From NCBI GenBank assembly GCA_948146395.1, contig OX411549.1, positions 22,762,990-22,826,989 on the forward strand: DNA of 64,000 nucleotides, in the 5' to 3' direction. The notes beneath the pieces are model-generated. The model saw only the letters and a program-made list of their open reading frames with translations. It was not told the origin of the DNA and made no database searches. Of this stretch, positions 1-12,075 are shown in pieces. The translations under genes were made by a program, and so were the position numbers. Source of the DNA: Fragum whitleyi (lineage: Eukaryota > Mollusca > Bivalvia > Cardiida > Cardiidae). Numbering within the stretch: the first letter of the stretch is position 1; each line of letters starts with the position of its first letter.

Positions 1-67
1 GTCTGGAATCGACCCCGGGACCTCTAGATTGAAATTCCGACGCGCTACCAACTGCGCTGTGCCGGCA
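1..67 (-). repeat. tRNA-like SINE head, cut by window start
   Basis: On the minus strand this reads as a tRNA-like promoter: an A-box-like AGCGCAGTTGG and a B-box-like GGTCGATTCC, with a GCCGGC start as in an acceptor stem. The same A-box text occurs in the SINE heads at 7283, 12.6 kb and 40.4 kb. Any SINE body would lie to the left, outside the window. A degenerate tRNA gene is the alternative. Confidence 0.6.
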
Positions 68-272
68 AACCATTTGCATCTTAGTTGCTGCAACATGATT
101 CGGCTGAAACTGTATTCGAAAAAGCATGTACCTGAAAATGACGTTCTACAAGGGAGGGACATAAGAAAGGACATAAATAGTGAGACCGAGAAAAATGCGC
201 ATCGGAGTTTTGAACTATTTATGATGGACTGGGAGCGACACGCCTTGACCGCCTGTAGTATCAATCTTACTA

Positions 273-704
273 CAGTTGAAAACATCGTGAAATTGACAAG
301 GTGAATGATTTTGGAATGATTTAGGATTGAAATTGAATGAGTGTATGGAGCGACTTTTGAGTGAATTTAATGGGTGGTAATCCAGTATTGCAAATTTTGT
401 TCAGGATGAACAAAATTAGCAATATTGATTACCTCCCTTTAACAAAATATGCATACAAGTTCATTAGATAGCTCCCTTTTTCTTCAAGAACCTATACATT
501 TACAATTTCAATTAAATAAGTGAAATCCCGATTTCTTTCCTAGCTATTATTTTGAACGAAGTTGTTGTTATATGTGTTTCAGTAAGTTTGGAGCGTTTTT
601 GAATGGTTTGAGTGAGTGTTTGGAATGAATGAATGGAGCGCTGAGTGAGCGATTTAGAATGATTTTGATTGAGTTAAATGTCAATTTCACGATGTAATTA
701 ACTG
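273..704 (+). mobile_element. Family 1 MITE, full-length
   Basis: Non-autonomous DNA element flanked by TA on both sides (271-272 and 705-706). The termini are inverted repeats: left CAGTTGAAAACATCGTGAAA, right TTTCACGATGTAATTAACTG. A second inverted repeat fills the centre (about 370-440), with arms running from GGTAAT through TTTTGTTCA and back through TGAACAAAA to ATTACCTCCC. Both halves carry same-strand GGAATGA and TGGAGCG motifs, possibly subterminal binding sites. There is no transposase frame. The TA duplication suggests mobilisation by a Tc1/mariner-like enzyme, but that is inferred. Confidence 0.85.
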
Positions 705-1627
705 TATCTGCTAACCGGTTATTGTGTTTTTATAAATTTTCACTAACAGTTGAGGTAATTAGAACTCCGAGATCTTCTGTAGATAAGTGCTATGTGCAAA
801 AAGTCTCAGGTAAATTCAGCCAATACGTAGTATATAATAACAAGCTTAAATTTAGAAATAGATCTGCCATAAGCGAAAAGATTCGCCTCTAGTCAGCTTG
901 TGCAGTTCGATGGGAAATCGTAATCTAACACTCTACTTCATGTTCGTAAACATAGAAGTCAACCATCAGTACTTTCAGTGTTTTGATTCACATTGTAAAT
1001 ATTTACAAGTAAAAGTGAGTGAAGTTCAATGTTGTCTGTGCAGTTATAACCAACAAAGTCTATCGACGATGTTTAACTATGAAAAAAAAAAAAAAAACAA
1101 AGAACGTTTGAGAAATAATAAAAAAATAATCATAAATTTATAAGTCAGTAAATAAATAAGTAAACAGCAAAATATTCAACCAATGTGTATGATTTAACAT
1201 TTAGTTAAGAAAATACATCATCAATACGAGGATATTTCAGTCATAAAAATTATCCCATTATTATTTTTGTCAAAATAATTGCAATGAACGTCATAATGTT
1301 GAGAAAATACCATATTGCATAACATGTGTTTCCTTTGCTAGCAACTGGCGAATCTATTTAAAGGGTATGTTTTTGATAGACATGGTTGAACGAAAAAATG
1401 GTAAAACATCACAGTTTGCGGAGATAAATAGCGCAGAAATGACAGTTTCATTGTTACAATCTTCATAAAAAAATCAACTTTTCAATCTAAATTCCTGCTA
1501 TCATTATAAGAATACATGAAGTCATTGTGTTATCGTCGGGTTTGAAGCTTAACCTGGACAAACTTACTAGGAGAATATATGTATTACTCCGTAGAGTGGC
1601 TAATCTTAAATTTCGAAAAGTGTAATT
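705..1627. other. No recognisable feature
   Basis: AT-rich sequence with short frames only and an A-run near 1081-1097. I see no gene or repeat here that matches another part of the window. Confidence 0.4.
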
Positions 1628-1830
1628 AAAGGTAGGTAATCCAATATAGCTAATTTGTTCAAGATGAACAAATTACCTATATTTATTACCTCCCTTCGAT
1701 AGAATATACGTACATCGCTGTTTGTGTCGCTTCATTGACCAAACACTTTAAAATCCACAAGGTCAATAAAATCGTAGAATAATTTTTTATCGATTTGATT
1801 GAATTGATTATAATGATTTTAATTTCAGTA
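1628..1830 (+). mobile_element. Family 1 MITE, degraded internal fragment
   Basis: Keeps the central inverted repeat (GGTAGGTAATCC at 1632, then ATTACCTCCC near 1679) and the following internal segment with the CACTTTAAAATCCAC motif. Both termini are missing or unrecognisable. Confidence 0.65.
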
Positions 1831-3620
1831 TTAAATTTTGTGTGTGTTCGTGTTTTGTATTGAAAATATGAAACGGGCGATGAATTCTCAAATACGATGT
1901 TTGATATTTAGTAACGCATGCACTTATTATGCTTTTTGATGAGTTGGTCCTTTGTGTATGTTCGAACTGACATTATTTCATTTTTTATATTATATTTGTC
2001 TGAAGGTTGATTGGTAATTATTGTTCTCAACAAACCCTTAAATTTTTCCTGTTATTAGCTACCTTTTTCCTTTAACTACAATATGGCGGACCGCCCACTG
2101 GCGATTTTGTTATATTCTGATTTTTTTTCAAATAAGACCAACATTGATGGCTCAGCACGAAAAGGTATTCAAATATTCAATAATTGAAAAGATTTTTTGG
2201 AGGATAGAAAAAACAAGTGAAGCAATCAACACGCTGTCGAAACCATGTCTGAAGATTATCATTAAAACTTTATTTTTTATGGGAAAAATGTCATTTATCA
2301 TTAATAATGCAGAAATGCAAGCAATTTGGCGATTTTTAGAATGTGTTTTGTGTAGCCTGCATAATTTTTTGTCTTTTGATGGATTTTTTTTTTTTCAATG
2401 AAAATTTTCAAAGTAGACATCATGTCGGAAGATGGCGATACATCGCTAATGTTTTAATTTGTTTGTACAAAACCGACCTTGAATTTTTATTATTGTATTG
2501 CTTATTATTGTATCATAAGTGTTTCTTTTGTATTGAAGTACTAACATTCGTATTTACTTGGCTCTTTATAAAGGTAAATTGTTGTTGGGGTTTTTTTTAT
2601 CTATTTTGTGCACTACAGAAGTTTCTAATCTCTTGTTTAAGACTGGCCCCATTAATATTCTGTGAATTCAACAACTTGTCATCTTTTTATATCAAAGTGT
2701 GAATTGTTTTTCTTTCAAACACCGGTCGTCTGGTTGTAAATGAATTCTCTCTCGTGAAGAATCTCCTGTGTAAACTCAAAACGTGTTCTCTTCCCTTAGA
2801 AAACTGATGAAAAAATTGAAATGGAGTTTGGCGTCTCAAGAAGGTGATATTCTTTGCACAGTCTGTCTCGAAATTGCTATTAGGTCTTCTGAGATTAAAT
2901 GATATAGGAGAAAATCTGTATTAGGGCACCTCATTTTGGATTTTCAACGTTTTGACAGTTCGATTGTTCTGGACAACACATAAAAACTAACAGTAATAAT
3001 GTTATACCAAATGCCAAAATTGCAATATTTCTTAAAAAGAGAGAATGACTACTGGCTATTCTAAGAGATCGTTATTAAAAAGATCTAATAAACACATCCA
3101 AAATTCACAATGACTTTATGAAACAATGGCTTATTAATTGAAACTCGAATGACAGAAGCTTAACCACAGGATATTTCATTACGTAAAAACTTAGGAAAAA
3201 TTAAAAACTTACACTTCAAGACTACTAGAAAAGAGAAGAGTGAGGTCCGAGAAACCGTTATCTCCTATCACTTTCAATGAAAAATTGATCTTTGATCACT
3301 CACTTGAAATTGCAGGTCTATACCTTACATTTATTGTCTGTCAAGTATTTGTCCACAATCCAATATTTTGGATTCCCCAAAGTATAATTCGTCGACAACT
3401 ACCCTTCTTATAACAATAGAGTATTGTCAATTAACCAATATAGTAATACATCTTTGTCTGAAGGTTGTTTGCACGTATTTTACACGAAACCTAAATTGTA
3501 GGATACATTTTCGCCTTCTACGAGACAACGTTCAAGGTCTCTTCATTTTCTGGACAGCACTGACCATTGCAGATATAGTGGATATTGATTGAGTGGTCAT
3601 GGAATACTGAATATATTCAA
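1831..3620. other. No recognisable feature
   Basis: AT-rich with T-runs near 2381-2396. Frames of up to 119 codons occur (2343-2702), but they are biased by poly-T (Phe/Leu/Cys-rich) and show no domain. Confidence 0.4.
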
Positions 3621-3686
3621 CGAGTCATCTATAAACAGATAAAAACGAGGCTGCGCCGAGTTTCTATCTGTTTTAGATGCCGAGTT
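3621..3686. repeat. Foldback hairpin with GGCTGCGCC apex
   Basis: Inverted arms, AAACAGATAAAAAC and GTTTCTATCTGTTT, close on an apex containing GAGGCTGCGCCGAG. The apex resembles those of the hairpins at 17.9, 36.5 and 46.2 kb. Confidence 0.65.
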
Positions 3687-4803
3687 CAACAAATTCTGTA
3701 TTTTATGAGCATGAATTTTATATGCTATTTATAATTTGACCCAAATTTTGGTGAAAAACGAGAAAATTACGATATTTATCGATTCATGTTATTCCGCGAA
3801 ACATAAAACGCCGTTTGCGAAATGACGCCAGCAAATCCATTATGGCGTCATTTTCCTATAAAAAAATTATAACGTTTTTCTTCGTTCTTTGCTCATTTGC
3901 ATACTTATTCCACTAGTGTAATAAACACTCCTGTAATATCAAAAAAATATTCATCGGGGTTATTTCACTCCGGCGACGTAGGTCATATTATAAAAGTATG
4001 CATGTGATGTCGCGTTGAAATCGAAATAACGAGTAGAACTAATAAATGATGAATTATCCATTTGCATTAGTATTGTTAAATGCAACTGATTGTTAAACAT
4101 TACACCGTGGTTCTTTAGAATAAAATAAATTTTTTTTGAGAAATAAAGTAAAATAACCCTACGTTTTCGTTTTTAAATCTCAAATGCTTAATTAGCTACG
4201 CAAAAGAGTATGTTTTCAATAATTATTTCAATTCATCGTTGAATCTTTAGGTAGAAGACAGGTCAATTAGAGAGGCGATTATATTGATGTTTACATAGTA
4301 TTATTGAGAATTTCGCAATTGCATGCATATTCAATTAAAAAGTATAGTTCTTATTTGTAAACAAAACGTGTATCAAGCGGCCATTTTCTTTAATGACCGC
4401 ATTTTGGTGGTCTCGTAAGTGGTCGCTTAAAACAAGTGTAAAGAGAAACCATAATTTCGTATGATATAAGTAAACTATTGTAATATATTTTATCTTATAT
4501 TATCAAAGTAGTTTCTAGATTCCTTTTTCACCCATTATAATCTCGGAGAGCAGGTATCTCCTGTGATATTTAGTTATCTGGTCCAATGCAATTTGGTCAA
4601 TTGCTCTTTAACCATAATATGGAGATATATCTTAAGGACTTTAAATTATGTCTTGTGTGCAAAATAACTTAAATATCTGAATTGAGTATAGCATACCCCA
4701 CTCATGTACTATGACGATGCACAAGTCTTCTTAACTTATTATTATTATATATTATTTGAATTTTTGGGTGCCAATACGCTTAAATAAGAAACCGACAATA
4801 CTG
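3687..4803. other. No gene seen; possible foldback debris
   Basis: AT-rich. The stretch 3800-3860 has an inverted pair of AAATGACGCC and GGCGTCATTTT, and its vocabulary recurs near 25.0 and 46.1 kb (AAATGACGCGCTTT). It may be an eroded piece of a foldback element. Confidence 0.35.
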
Positions 4804-5014
4804 CGTGAGCCTTTGCGTGACATTTCCAACAATATCACACGTGTATGATATACAGACGTTGGGTATCATAGACAACGGCACAAGACAATAAGAGCATGTA
4901 CTGACCACCTGAAGAGTATTAAGACCCCACCCATCTATATAGAGCATAGTGAAGACTGGTCAGACTGTGCGGCTGCACAGGCTGATCTGAGTCCTAACGT
5001 TGCGCACAGGCTCA
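4804..5014 (+). mobile_element. Family C MITE with palindromic core
   Basis: About 210 bp. The 5' end TGAGCCTTTGCGTGACATTT is inverse to the 3' end GCGCACAGGCTCA. The core near 4956-4985 reads GGTCAGACTGTGC, then GCTGCACAGGCTGAT, an imperfect palindrome shared with copies at 16.8 and 26.9 kb and with the core of family B. Confidence 0.65.
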
Positions 5015-5312
5015 TAATTCAATGGAATATTTTGTAAAAGAAGCTATTTAAGGTGAATGATAATTACGCCAGTGAACCGCATAAAAGGATGTCAAGGTAA
5101 CATAATCTGATTCAATGGGTATAGTTTTAGCATCAAATTAGCCCGAGAAGCATTATGAAAACCTTCTTAAATTCCGTTCCTCTTACAAGGCAATACTACG
5201 ATTACCTTTCTAGTTAACTAAAGTAGATACTGCTCATTTGCATGAAGACATAAGAAATGACAATGACAGAAGGCTGTCAGCAATCATACTTGGCATGGAC
5301 CATCAATTCATA

Positions 5313-6218
5313 TAGTCCGTTTGACTTTAATATGGACCAACATTTCGCCGGAAATTTATTGATGTAACGCAAATTTTTCTTGACATATCATATTTGCCAG
5401 CTAATACCACGACAAATTGTGTTTTTCATAATTTTTGAATGTAAAATAATGATTTTGTCCGTCCGTCTACATGTTAACTTCCAGCTTTTCATACCTACTT
5501 GTGACGGTATTAAACAGACAGCGAATTGTATAACTAAAAAAAGTACTGATTTGCATAGGGGCCGAGTCAAAAGTGTAAGATTTTAAGTGAATTGTTTTAG
5601 TATAAAATCGAGTATTTCAATATAACTAAGTTTGTCCAAGATTTTTGCTACCGTTGGATATCAAATCTGAGTATATTCTCTCTTTCTTCAGAAACCGTTT
5701 GACCTGATAATTGATTATTGTTTTTATTTATTCTGAAATTAACCCCATATTTACATGTTAAGACTAATCAAAAAGCATTATTAAACGAAGTAGATGGGAA
5801 TTTCACGAGGAAAAGTTGATGAGAAGGCGAGTAATAACGGTAAAAATCACGTGCTATTTAAGTTTAAGATGACATGACCATCGATATGCTAATTAGCATG
5901 TCCAAATAAGGAATAATGGACTTTTCATCTGTCAATTGTTTAGTATAAAACCACGTGTTTTTACTATATATGTTTACAATTTCTTACTATTAAACAGCCT
6001 CTATCACCCCTCGTGTTTAAGAGCGGAAAATGCTAAAATATTAACATTAACTAGATAGACAAAATCATTATTTTGAAATCATTTTTTTTTTTTCAAAAAA
6101 TATTTTTTGGAATGGTATAAAGCTGAAATTAAGATTTTAATACATACAAATCCTTAATTCAAATGCAATTTTATGTAATTGATGAAAAGGTTGGTCCATA
6201 TAGAAGTCAAACGGACTA
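5313..6218 (+). mobile_element. TAGTCCGTTTGAC-ended TIR element
   Basis: About 906 bp, flanked by TA (5311-5312, 6219-6220). The ends TAGTCCGTTTGACTT and AAGTCAAACGGACTA are inverted, and similarity between the arms seems to continue inward for about 200 bp (AAAATAATGATTTTGTC at about 5443 against its inverse near 6054). A collinear second copy lies at 42369-43183. The interior has no coding capacity I recognise. Confidence 0.8.
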
Positions 6219-6220
6219 TA

Positions 6221-7282
6221 CCTGTATGAAAATACAATAAAGCAGTTAATGTAGGACTTAAGGGGCTCAGCACTGGCGGAAGGGGGTAGATCACGGATCA
6301 AAATAGAAATATTTAAAAGTCGTCGAAACCATATTGCCAATTCTTACCGCATTAGTTAGGATGAGTTCAAGTTAAGAGAGCTGAAATGATTGAATATGTT
6401 AAAATCTCTTTTACAGGAGGTGCTAAGACGGACAGACGGCTTATTTCTCATGTGAACGGCTGAGGGCCAACACGGTCCATTTGTTTTATACATGCTAAAT
6501 TGACACCCAGGAAAACAAATCCAAAATAATAAGTTTACATATGTTTTACATGATTCAGAAAAGCAGGGACAGCATCAAATTCGTGTATCTCACTTAACCA
6601 CAAGTAAAATATAAATAATACTGTTAACCGTTAAAGCCTCTTTGGTCACAGAGTTAAAGGTATTAAACTATAAGGGAAATAAATAAGCCCAATTTAGTTT
6701 GCGGAAAGAACATTGTGATGGATGCAGCAAAGTCTGGTTTCCTGCAAAGTTATATCGCACATAATGTGTTTTCCAGACTTATAAGAAGATAACCTATTCA
6801 TAGAACAATGTCTGAGAGGCTATGCTGAAATCACCAAAACAGTACAGTTAGGTGGGAATTTTAGCAATTAAGGACTCATTTTTCATTTCAATCTTCAAAC
6901 TAATGACTTGCAATTTTGTTAACAAAAATGTTCATTTTTTAAAGAATATATACCCATTTTAAACATGGGCGTCACTAGGATTTTGAAATTTATACGCACC
7001 CGGAAGGTGACCAACATAGAATATATAGGATAAAGGCGATTTGTGGACTTTGACAACAGATGAATGCCCGATGAATGAATCAACTTTTATATGAATAGAG
7101 CGTTGTTGAATAATCAAAACATCGTAACAGCAACTTGAATAAGCTGTAGCTTCGATGCTATAATCATTCAACAACGATATATTTTCGAACGAGGGTTTAT
7201 TTCTATTAAACACTTGCCTTATGTGCGTAATGGTAGTTACGCCCTTGCTCAACGACCCAACTGTTGTAAGAGATGGATTGGA
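6221..7282. other. No recognisable feature
   Basis: AT-rich; a short GACGGACAGACGG tract at about 6429 is a hallmark of the 160-bp array elements elsewhere but stands alone here. Confidence 0.35.
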
Positions 7283-7512
7283 GCCGCCGTCATAGCGCAG
7301 TTGGTAGCGCGTCGGACTGACGATCCCGGGTTTGGTTCCCGACGGCGGCACTCATTCTTTCCGACTATTATCTCCTGACAATGGGTCATTAATCGTAGAC
7401 CTATGTGGGATAACTTGGTGTGAGAAATACATGGTGTGAGAAATACCAGGAATCCAAAGTAAGATGCTCTAGCCGCCGCGATATATCTGAAAAATTGTTG
7501 AAAGCGTATTTG
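7283..7512 (+). mobile_element. tRNA-derived SINE, family A
   Basis: The head has an acceptor-like GCCGCCGTC, A-box-like TAGCGCAGTTGG and B-box-like GGTTTGGTTCC, closing with GACGGCGGC. The anticodon region is largely deleted, so it is not a working tRNA. The body (CGTAGACCTATGTGGGATA, then CCAGGAATCC, then GCCGCCGCGATATA) is inverse to the minus-strand copies at 7.6, 12.5 and 40.3 kb. Confidence 0.8.
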
Positions 7513-7580
7513 GTATTCAGAAGCTTGTACACCAAAAAGCTATCTTTGTCGATACGTGGCAAGTAAGAGAATTTTGTTTA

Positions 7581-7812
7581 AATGGGTTTAACGTCGCTTT
7601 TCACAATCCGTCAATCTATTACGGTGGCTGGTGCTCCACCTAGCAATGGATTCCTAGTATTTGTCGTATTATTACCATTAGTAATTAGTATTACCATTAC
7701 ATCCTTTTCTAGCCTCCAGCTCCTGTCCTGCTTAAGTTTACGATTATCCACACTTTGGTCGGAGACAAATGTCGGAAAAGATATTTATCGCCGCCGGGGA
7801 CCATACTCATTC
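7581..7812 (-). mobile_element. SINE family A, truncated head
   Basis: Minus-strand copy of the SINE body: on the plus strand GGTGGCTGGTGCTCCACCTA, GCAATGGATTCCT and TTTACGATTATCC appear in the same order as at 40.2-40.4 kb. The tRNA-like head is truncated near 7800. With 7283-7512 it forms an inverted SINE pair only about 70 bp apart, which could fold if transcribed. Confidence 0.75.
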
Positions 7813-7920
7813 AACTTTGATTGAAGATTGAGAATGGCAGAAGATAAAATAATCCTATTATATTTTCTATGTTTTCACGTTCAAGGTTCCGTCCGAGCAG
7901 ACAATATAATATACTCGTTA

Positions 7921-8329
7921 CAGTAAAGAGAAAAGTGAAATTGACAAGATGAATGATTTTGAATGAAATTGAATGAAAGTGTGGGGCGAGTTTTGTGCGA
8001 AATTTAAGGGAGGTAAATCATTATCGCTAATTTTGTTCAAGATGAACAAAACTAGCTTAATTAATTACCCCCTTTAATCAAATATACGTACTTTTCTTTT
8101 TGTGCGTTTTCTTAGACCAGTCAGACACTTTTAAAATGCACACCAGCCAATTAAAGCGTAGAATAATTTGAGTATTTTGAATTGAACGATCTGAAAATAT
8201 TTCCTAATAATTTCGGAGCAATTTAGGTCGTTTTGAGTGAGTGTTTGGAATGAATGAATGGAGCGTAGAGTGAGAGATATTGAATGGTTTTGATCACAGA
8301 AAGTGTCAATTTGACGATGATTTTAACTG
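7921..8329 (+). mobile_element. Family 1 MITE, full-length
   Basis: TA-flanked (7919-7920, 8330-8331). Starts CAGTAAAGAGAAAAGTGAAA and ends GTCAATTTGACGATG, then TAACTG. The central inverted repeat is present (TTTTGTTCAAG, then TGAACAAAACTAGC). Confidence 0.85.
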
Positions 8330-8331
8330 TA

Positions 8332-8799
8332 CGTTGGTAAGTTTCCTTTAGCTTTATATCACATTTGTAAATCAGATTTTGTGTTCTATTTCGAATTCCG
8401 AAAAGGAAGTCTATACGATATTTTAGATCTGCATTGTCCGCTCCCAAATGAACGATTCGTTGTAAATTGTCTATCTTATAACAGCATGGGCACGTCTTGG
8501 GACCTGTAGAGTAAAAAATCATCGTCTGAACAGTTTTTTTCACATTCTTTATATGAGATATAAAGGCAATTGTATTCACCTTTATTTGACACCTGTCATT
8601 TAGATTAAATTAGATGATTGTGCTTCAGAAGCATAAGTTCTATGTATAACAAATTTTTACTGAAAAAAAAATAATGAAGAAAGATAAGAAAAAGGGGTCT
8701 AATGGGGAATTCCAAACACTTTAAGAAGAAGATTTTCAAAGATTCATCTTTGACCCTATTATCGTTATCGTTTTTTTTAAATAAGTATACTTATAAGTA
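8332..8799. other. No gene; 20-bp palindrome at right end
   Basis: Nothing coding. A perfect 20-bp palindrome, AGTATACTTATAAGTATACT, lies at about 8784-8803 and overlaps the TA where the next element begins. Confidence 0.5.
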
Positions 8800-8801
8800 T
8801 A

Positions 8802-10181
8802 CTAAGTTCCAAAAGAAAGTGTGCACTTTTGAATTTTGAATATCTCTGAAATTACACAATCTATCGTCATGAAACGTCGTATGACTATCCCAAAGAGTAT
8901 GTGCTAACGGCATTTGAAAAACAAATCGCACGAAGATCAAACATATTCTACTAAATTGAGAAATATGATTTTGCATGTTTTGCATGTGCATCACGCGTAA
9001 GATGAATAATTGGTCTGAAAATGCATTCAATTGGATCTTTGCGGTTTTCCTAAGCATAAAATCACATCTTCAATACAATTGTGCATGCTGCTACAGCATG
9101 GTTCGACTGCCAATAATCGTCGTTGAACAAATTCGAACCTTGTCAGATTTAGAACGTCATTGAAATTGATTGAGCATTCATTTTCTAATAGAAACTCAAT
9201 ACACTGTGCAAAACAGCAGAAACTGTCCAGCTCTAATGGATCCCCTCGCACTGTGGTGTACCTGGTAATGAAAAAGTTGACAAATGAAAAAGCTGACAAA
9301 CTTGCTAAAGAGGGAGCCAGGAAAGAACAATTCGACGAATAAGGTACACTTCATGAAACCAAAACAATCATCAAACACTTCTTCAAGGACAAGTGGAAGG
9401 AAGAACATCCAAAATACACACCAAGTGACCCACTATACAGTCGAGAAAGGAGAGAACAAGTAGTGTTTTTTAGACTTCGCACAGGGCACTGTAAACTACG
9501 CAGCCACCTACATAAAATTGGAATTGTAACTTCAGCTACATACCCCTGTGGAAACTCAGCAGAAACAGTAGAACATATACTACAAATATGCCCACTGTAC
9601 ACTATCGTGAGACAGAATCACTGACCAGCACCCAATCCCCTGGATGACACACTCTATGGAAACCGTGATAGCCTGTACCGGACAGCGGATTTCATCGGGA
9701 CCAGTGGAGTTCAACTATGACATTGGGAACGAAAAGAAGAAGAAGAAGAAATCGGGATCATCATTTTGCAAGGCCTTTGATAAGCAAATCGAGATATCAT
9801 AGAACGTCATAGCACAATTCAATTGCAAGATACTGACCTTACAACGTAGCAATGTCTTACGTTGACGTGCACGTAACGTCTGCAGAAAAGTTAAAACCAT
9901 TGTTTGGAAATGGCTTTAAATGGCTTCTAAAACTCTATAATGCAACACCAACACATAGATCTTACCAAAGAAAAAGTTGTAAGGAGGTCAATTCTCAACA
10001 AGTTAATTTCCGTCTGCGCGTATGCAGCATGCGCTACTTTATCCAAATCTGATTTGACATTTTATTTCAAAAGGTCTCGACTAAAGTATGTTATCAAATT
10101 TACTTCATAATTTTCCTCCAACTTTGTAAAAATCAAGAGAAATGCAAATAATGAAAGTGCACACTTTCTTATGGAACTCAG
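8802..10181 (+). mobile_element. TA-flanked TIR element carrying a nested LINE
   Basis: Inverted ends CTAAGTTCCAAAAGAAAGTG and CACTTTCTTATGGAACTCAG are flanked by TA (8800-8801, 10182-10183). The TIR is about 30 bp. About 555 bp of the interior is a LINE fragment (9195-9750). A related copy at 46.6-47.16 kb matches both interior halves (CTGCGCGTATGCAGCA, CCAACTTTGTAAAAATCAAG). The TA duplication fits the Tc1/mariner class; no transposase survives. Confidence 0.8.
9195..9750 (+). pseudogene. 5'-truncated LINE: RNase H end, zinc knuckle, 3' tail
   Basis: Remnant of the C-terminal end of a non-LTR retrotransposon polyprotein. The plus strand reads WIPSHCGVPGNEK from about 9239, the hallmark end of a LINE-type RNase H domain. 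An in-frame TAA sits directly before it, and a short tandem duplication (AATGAAAAAGTTGAC / AAATGAAAAAGCTGAC) breaks the frame just after. The frame then continues as DKLAKEGARK to a stop, and resumes as a long basic region with RTGHCKLRSHLHKIG and a knuckle CPCGNSAETVEHILQICP (about 9544-9597). The 3' end is a (GAA)n tract at about 9733-9750. RNase H plus the simple tail suggests an I-group LINE (family knowledge). It is dead and sits inside a DNA element, so it inserted later than that element. Confidence 0.88.
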
Positions 10182-10231
10182 TATACATATTAAATCGAAT
10201 TGAAGAAGTCATGTCTGGATCCTTTTCATGC

Positions 10232-10440
10232 AATACCATTTTTCAGGCAAGCAGAATCATATAATGTGTGACGACAATGTCTTCACATCAAAATTACCTA
10301 AAAAGACATTTCACCAGTTTTTCCAAATTTCTCTCTTGTTAAAAGAGCATGAAAAGATTACCAGTCTAGACCAACAAATGCGCGAACAATTGGGACAGAT
10401 AACGCTCAATTACATTACGAAATAAGGAATGCCAATCTTA
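10232..10440 (+). repeat. Dispersed repeat E, copy 1
   Basis: Shares a ~200-bp segment with 21590-21780: TTACCTAAAAAGACATTT, GTCTAGACCAACAAATG, AACGCTCAATTACATTACGA. A weaker partial match is at 18345-18450. Copy 1 is open for 65 codons, but the other copies do not preserve the frame, so I call it a repeat of unknown type. Confidence 0.65.
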
Positions 10441-11994
10441 CCTCCACACAAAACCGTTTTACATAATTTGTTTTAGTCGTTGTAATGACAACCTCCAACA
10501 TTTTCGTAATAGAATCTCCAAAACAGAACATTGGTTTTGATAAATGATATTTCTTTTATTATCATTTTCAGGACGATATGTCCCATTAAGTAACCATCAA
10601 GATTTTAGCCTATGTTTCAAACTCAAATTCAGGCCATAACAAAATTAAGAGGAATGTCAGCGTTCATTCCATATTTGCAATTAAAACTGGTGTTAGTTAT
10701 TTGTGTGCCAGGTGAATCCATAAACCTATATCAGACCAAGGTAGGTTTCAGAGAAGAATAGCTGAATGAATGTAGATCTGCCCTGCGTTCAGGATGACAA
10801 AACGGTGTAAACTGTTTGCAAATATCACCACGCTTTGTATGCAAATGCACCTACAGAGCGGGGTATAATTTGAAAACAGATCGCATAGTTTTGTAATGCT
10901 GGCCACGAGGCAATGTAAATTCACTAACTACTTCTGCAATAAAAATACTGCTTATAATTCTAAATACCTTCACTCAAAAATATCGATTAAACATTAATAA
11001 TAAATCGGGAACAGCCTCTATTATCAAATATCAAGAAATAATCAAATTAATTGTGACGACGAAGAAGTAACATTCTGATTGGCATTCCATATCCAAAATG
11101 GAGTATTTTTCTGATCGTAGCTATTTGGTAAGCGTGCAGACAAAGTAGTCCAAAATTTGATATGTTTTATTGATTATTTCGTTTTAATACGAAGCAACCT
11201 ATAAAGGGCATGGTTCGACTTCCTATATAAAGCGGCCCAATTTTTTTGTAAAAAAATAAGTATACCCTTGACAAAAAATGACCTCTGAAATACTTAACTG
11301 CATTTCTCAACCGTCCAGAATGGCCAATTTTCCCCATAACTTTTACCCCTTTACATGTGTTTTCGTGACTTAAAGAGGGTGTGGAACAGGCTTTTTGGCC
11401 TTTTTCGCCCATTTTTGCGCTCTTCAGATCTAATTTTCTGGTAGAACGACACTCACGACCACAATAAGTTTTATATAATATCATTTAAAATAAAGTTTTA
11501 AAGACCTTTAAAGACTAAAAATTCGGGGCGAATCAGACGTTGTATGTTTCATTCGAAAAAAATGTAATTTTCATTCTCATCGTTACCCTCAGCGATGGTT
11601 ATGGACAGTTTCTGATTTAAAAAATGGAGGCAAAGAACCGGACATTTTCTCGTATAAAATACCCTGTTAAAGTAAGCCAGTGAATAAATCGTGAACAAAT
11701 CGGTAGTTCTGTCCTAGATTAAATAGATTTTGAATGAAATTTATTGAAACATTTACATATTGATGCTTGAACGCGAAACTTTTCACTAATCTCGTTGTCA
11801 AGTAAACAAATGCACTTTGACGTTACCTACGGTCGACACCCCTATCCTAAAAGTGTGAGGAATTTGTGACAAATAAAAAAATAAACAAAAATACCTAATT
11901 ATTTAAATCTCCGCATATAATAATGAATCGAAAACGGTTCGTTAATGGGCGATAAGGGTATTAGCTATAAATAACACAAAAATATCCAACCAAT
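10441..11994. other. No recognisable feature
   Basis: AT-rich. The 105-codon minus frame at 11167-11484 matches no family I know and has no similar copy in the window. A TATATAAAG string at about 11224 is not supported by any transcript-like sequence nearby. Confidence 0.4.
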
Positions 11995-12000
11995 TTATAT

Positions 12001-12075
12001 TTGACGCCTTGGTCTAGTGGATGTGTATAATGCCTCCCAACCCAGCGGCGCAGGTTCGAATCCTGGTATGGCTAT
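12001..12075 (+). repeat. tRNA-like sequence / SINE head
   Basis: A-box-like TTGGTCTAGTGG and B-box-like GGTTCGAATCC are about 40 bp apart, as in a tRNA gene. The acceptor arms pair only partly (GCCTTGG against GTATGGC), so it looks like a tRNA pseudogene or a SINE head. The sequence after it is not shared with the other SINEs here. Confidence 0.55.

Noticed and set aside
2343..2702. 119-codon Phe/Leu/Cys-rich frame as a membrane protein
   Set aside because: Driven by T-rich low complexity; no start context, no homologous copy, no domain.
7582..7824. 80-codon hydrophobic frame as a membrane peptide
   Set aside because: It is the antisense of a SINE body; homologous copies do not keep the frame.
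11220..11232. TATA box
   Set aside because: TATATAAAG occurs by chance in AT-rich DNA and no gene lies downstream.
12001..12075. Functional tRNA gene on the plus strand
   Set aside because: Acceptor stem pairs only partly and no clean 5+7+5 anticodon arm can be drawn.
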